Source of the DNA: an uncultured Gammaproteobacteria bacterium
GTDB lineage: Bacteria; Pseudomonadota; Gammaproteobacteria; Pseudomonadales; UBA5518
Length of the DNA: 5,769 nucleotides
Assembly: GCA_903921135.1 (NCBI GenBank)
Contig: CAIXOY010000496.1
Coordinates: forward strand, 1 to 5,769
Reading direction: 5' to 3'
The notes below the pieces were generated by a model, which was given only the letters and a program-made list of their open reading frames with translations, made no database searches and was not told the DNA's origin. Positions 5,601 through 5,769 of the stretch are shown one piece after another. Each line of letters opens with the position of its first letter. Position 1 is the stretch's first letter. The translations under genes and the position numbers were made by a program.

Positions 5601-5769
5601 TTCCGCCGCGCAGATCATCGCTCTCCGATCCACCGGTGACGGTGAAGGACTCGAAGTTGGCAAAGTCGATCTGGTTGAACGCCTCGTCGGAGTAATGTCC
5701 CCAACCGTCGTTCCAGTAGATGATCGGGCCGGTAACGGTGCCCCAGTCGAGCACCAGACGGTCGGTGCC
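2605..5769 (-). CDS. Giant RTX calcium-binding protein, C-terminal 1054 residues, type I secreted (5' end outside window)
   Basis: The frame runs from the right edge to the TGA read at 2607-2605. Its start is not in the window: the first possible start, GTG at 5754-5752, is the V of G-T-D-R-L-V, the conserved opening of an internal repeat. About 40 cores of the form G-x-D-x-hydrophobic are visible by eye, many in GGxGxDxLx nonapeptides that wrap into calcium-binding beta-rolls. Order of parts: four full super-repeats of 171-181 residues (5763-3658), a fifth partial one with an RTX block (3657-3385), a 98-residue non-RTX insert (3384-3091), a compact RTX block (3090-2911), and a serralysin-like C-terminal domain ending DFIL. 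I find no cysteine and only a few lysines, as is usual for type I substrates. No enzymatic or lectin domain is recognisable in the visible part; any such domain would lie upstream. Adhesin, S-layer-like protein or large exoprotein are all possible. The exporter genes are not in the window. Third-position GC bias resembles its neighbours, so nothing suggests recent transfer. Confidence 0.93.
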   Translation of the reverse strand, partial: GTDRLVLDWGTVTGPIIYWNDGWGHYSDEAFNQIDFANFESFTVTGGSESDDLRGGNSLSLSDSLTGGGGNDTIRSYLGNDVIDGGAGTADAWVVDYSSLGIDVAVTLRGGGVSSPVAASGAQVRNIEALGIVTGVGADLINTSLVVGNDTIDSGAGDDTIMPGLGFDVVRTYGGTDTLIVNYGAKTEDIQDNSLDGWWYRYQDGPDPSASVQYSRFEIEIFNVTGGAGNDLLRGRWDYDGGDRLVGNAGNDTLAGYGGTDSINGGAGTDTWIVAYDEINAPVEIDISTLTATVSTGAVVSGVEQLIADTWLGDDTITGNAGVYNDRISTREGNDRITTGRGVDVVDAGAGSDTLIINWSAVTTNISHQYDGGWYLYTSGSGDSVRHYGAEQLNVTGGSGKDYLSGFGGSDTLSGGAGDDVLNSAQGVASINGGEGTDYWEADVSGILAGLVVDATASQTVAQGTAGGHAIRNIEGLRVSSGAGNDSLSTRGFSTNDVISSNAGNDTVAAGLGFDTIDGGADTDTLVVDYSSMTTAVSRVYDGGWWIYTDKLNTAAVRWYGFETFNLTGGAGSDQLYGGANNDVLTGNAGNDVLFGGAGKDTISGGTGNDRWVGDYGGATAALTLTLSATGAGTLRANGAISPTISTALTGIENITLNTGASNDVINTLAIRGDNVINLGEGNDTLKLGAGRHVVDGQGHSGIGDTLVLNFSSSTTAIRHVYDAGWYRFADTTGLNSARYTGFEIFDITGGSGHDRLWSWSGDDRLAGGAGNDVLTGNGGNDVLTGGVGDDIFVYGSYSNGADTITDAGAGDTIRINGRDFTGAAVTTGNGTGITTNQVQISVDVANNETTLYVGSDGTPGADVTILLQGTYTASAFTLSTHDIKVTAGSTNPGTPGNDVLSGTSGNDDLSGGEGADSLSGKGGNDVLDGGTGNDTLTGGAGTDLLTGGDGADTFVYATIWESTSGTLYHDSIMDFTSGSDLINLSAIDANPVLAGNQAFAFIGSDPFGGSAGELRYDSTTGLVLADVNGDGITDLEIFLSGAPATVVAADFIL
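2608..2898 (-). other. Serralysin-type C-terminal domain with type I secretion signal
   Basis: These last 97 residues after the RTX block match the C-terminal domain of serralysin-like proteins (Peptidase_M10_C type). Visible landmarks are D-S-I-M-D-F-T-S-G-S-D, I-N-L-S-A-I-D-A-N, A-F-A-F-I-G, a G-E-L-R-Y strand, and a terminal D-F-I-L. A short acidic-hydrophobic end such as DFIL is the usual uncleaved type I export signal. The loop D-V-N-G-D-G-I-T-D at 2691-2665 has the DxNxDGxxD calcium-ligand spacing. There is no catalytic HExxH in the visible part, so the domain does not show that the protein is a protease. Confidence 0.88.
2911..3090 (-). repeat. Canonical C-terminal RTX block, about seven nonapeptides
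   Basis: Uninterrupted 27-base periodicity encodes successive motifs G-N-D-V-L, G-N-D-D-L, G-A-D-S-L, G-N-D-V-L, G-N-D-T-L, G-T-D-L-L and G-A-D-T-F, the last running into F-V-Y. This is the most regular RTX run in the visible protein and lies directly before the secretion domain, as in serralysins. Calcium binding by a parallel beta-roll is established for such runs. Confidence 0.9.
3091..3384 (-). other. 98-residue non-RTX insert between the two C-terminal RTX blocks
   Basis: This stretch of the RTX protein lacks nonapeptides. It begins G-S-Y-S-N-G-A-D, passes D-T-I-R-I-N-G-R-D-F, and has alternating hydrophobic residues typical of beta strands (V-Q-I-S-V-D-V, T-T-L-Y-V-G, V-T-I-L-L-Q-G). 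It ends in a Thr/Ser/Pro-rich linker. The D-T-I-R-I-N-G pattern and the strand texture are familiar from C-terminal regions of other large RTX proteins, where they probably form a small beta domain; I know no proven function. Confidence 0.6.
3385..3657 (-). repeat. RTX super-repeat unit 5, partial: module A plus RTX block, no module B
   Basis: Module A (3657-3517) opens D-T-L-V-L-N-F-S and contains Y-D-A-G-W-Y-R-F, closing F-D-I-T-G-G. It is followed by RTX motifs G-H-D-R-L, G-D-D-R-L and two copies of G-N-D-V-L, ending in G-D-D-I-F-V-Y at 3385. Module B is absent: the protein leaves the super-repeat pattern here and enters the C-terminal region. Confidence 0.78.
3658..4200 (-). repeat. RTX super-repeat unit 4 (181 residues)
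   Basis: Module A (4200-4060) opens D-T-L-V-V-D-Y-S and contains Y-D-G-G-W-W-I-Y, then G-F-E-T-F-N-L-T-G-G; it is a good consensus copy. The RTX run between A and B is the most regular of the units, with consecutive nonapeptides including G-N-D-V-L and G-K-D-T-I. Module B starts at 3942 (D-R-W-V-G-D-Y) and has G-I-E-N-I. It is the longest unit, owing to extra residues before the next A module. Confidence 0.8.
4201..4713 (-). repeat. RTX super-repeat unit 3 (171 residues)
   Basis: Module A (4713-4576) opens D-T-L-I-I-N-W and contains Y-D-G-G-W-Y-L-Y, closing L-N-V-T-G-G. Module B starts at 4458 (D-Y-W-E-A-D) and carries R-N-I-E-G-L. This is the shortest of the four full units. RTX motifs G-K-D-Y-L, G-S-D-T-L and G-D-D-V-L separate A from B. 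Confidence 0.8.
4714..5241 (-). repeat. RTX super-repeat unit 2 (176 residues)
   Basis: Module A (5241-5089) opens D-T-L-I-V-N-Y and has the core L-D-G-W-W-Y-R-Y, closing with F-N-V-T-G-G. It is the longest A module, 51 residues. RTX motifs follow, then module B from 4962 (D-T-W-I-V-A-Y), whose usual N-I-E is replaced by G-V-E. The unit ends in RTX motifs G-N-D-R-I and G-V-D-V-V. Confidence 0.8.
5242..5763 (-). repeat. RTX super-repeat unit 1 (174 residues)
   Basis: The first visible copy starts with D-R-L-V-L-D-W at 5763. Module A (5763-5629) is the most diverged of the five: it carries N-D-G-W-G-H-Y rather than DGGW. A loose RTX stretch follows, then module B from 5499 (D-A-W-V-V-D-Y-S, later R-N-I-E-A-L), then two good RTX motifs (G-N-D-T-I, G-D-D-T-I). 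Three bases-in-frame codons G-T-D at the window edge show that another copy or RTX block precedes it. Confidence 0.8.

Overview
The window is GC-rich, densely coding, and has strong G/C third-position bias in all three main genes. Together with a PQQ-dependent periplasmic sugar-type dehydrogenase and a serralysin-type type I secretion C-terminus, this points to a Gram-negative proteobacterium, probably gamma- or beta-. I cannot place it more precisely. No RNA gene, insertion sequence, CRISPR array or phage marker is visible.

Left part, plus strand: the last 28 codons of an unidentified gene (2-88) are followed by a 138-base gap and then a two-gene unit. The first gene (227-1321) encodes a cytoplasmic Rossmann-fold dehydrogenase of the dihydrodipicolinate reductase-like / 2,4-diaminopentanoate dehydrogenase family. 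The second (1318-2553) overlaps its stop codon by ATGA and encodes an exported beta-propeller dehydrogenase of the PQQ-dependent glucose/sorbosone/aldose dehydrogenase family. The overlap and near-identical ribosome-binding regions suggest they are co-transcribed and translationally coupled. The two enzymes act in different compartments and a shared pathway cannot be read from the sequence.

Centre: a 51-base gap between two convergent stop codons carries an 8-bp perfect GC-rich hairpin (2560-2587), which may serve as a shared bidirectional terminator.

Right part, minus strand: 2605-5769 is the C-terminal 1054 residues of a very large RTX protein whose start lies beyond the right edge. It ends in a canonical RTX block and a serralysin-like type I secretion domain finishing in DFIL, so it is predicted to be secreted by an ABC/HlyD/TolC-type exporter (not in the window) and to fold on binding calcium outside the cell. 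The main point of interest is its regular three-level architecture. Nonapeptide RTX motifs are interrupted by two alternating insert modules, A (Trp/Tyr-rich, D-G-W core) and B (N-I-E core), roughly every 83-95 residues. They form a super-repeat of 171-181 residues present in four full copies plus a fifth partial one, and it evidently continues past the window edge.
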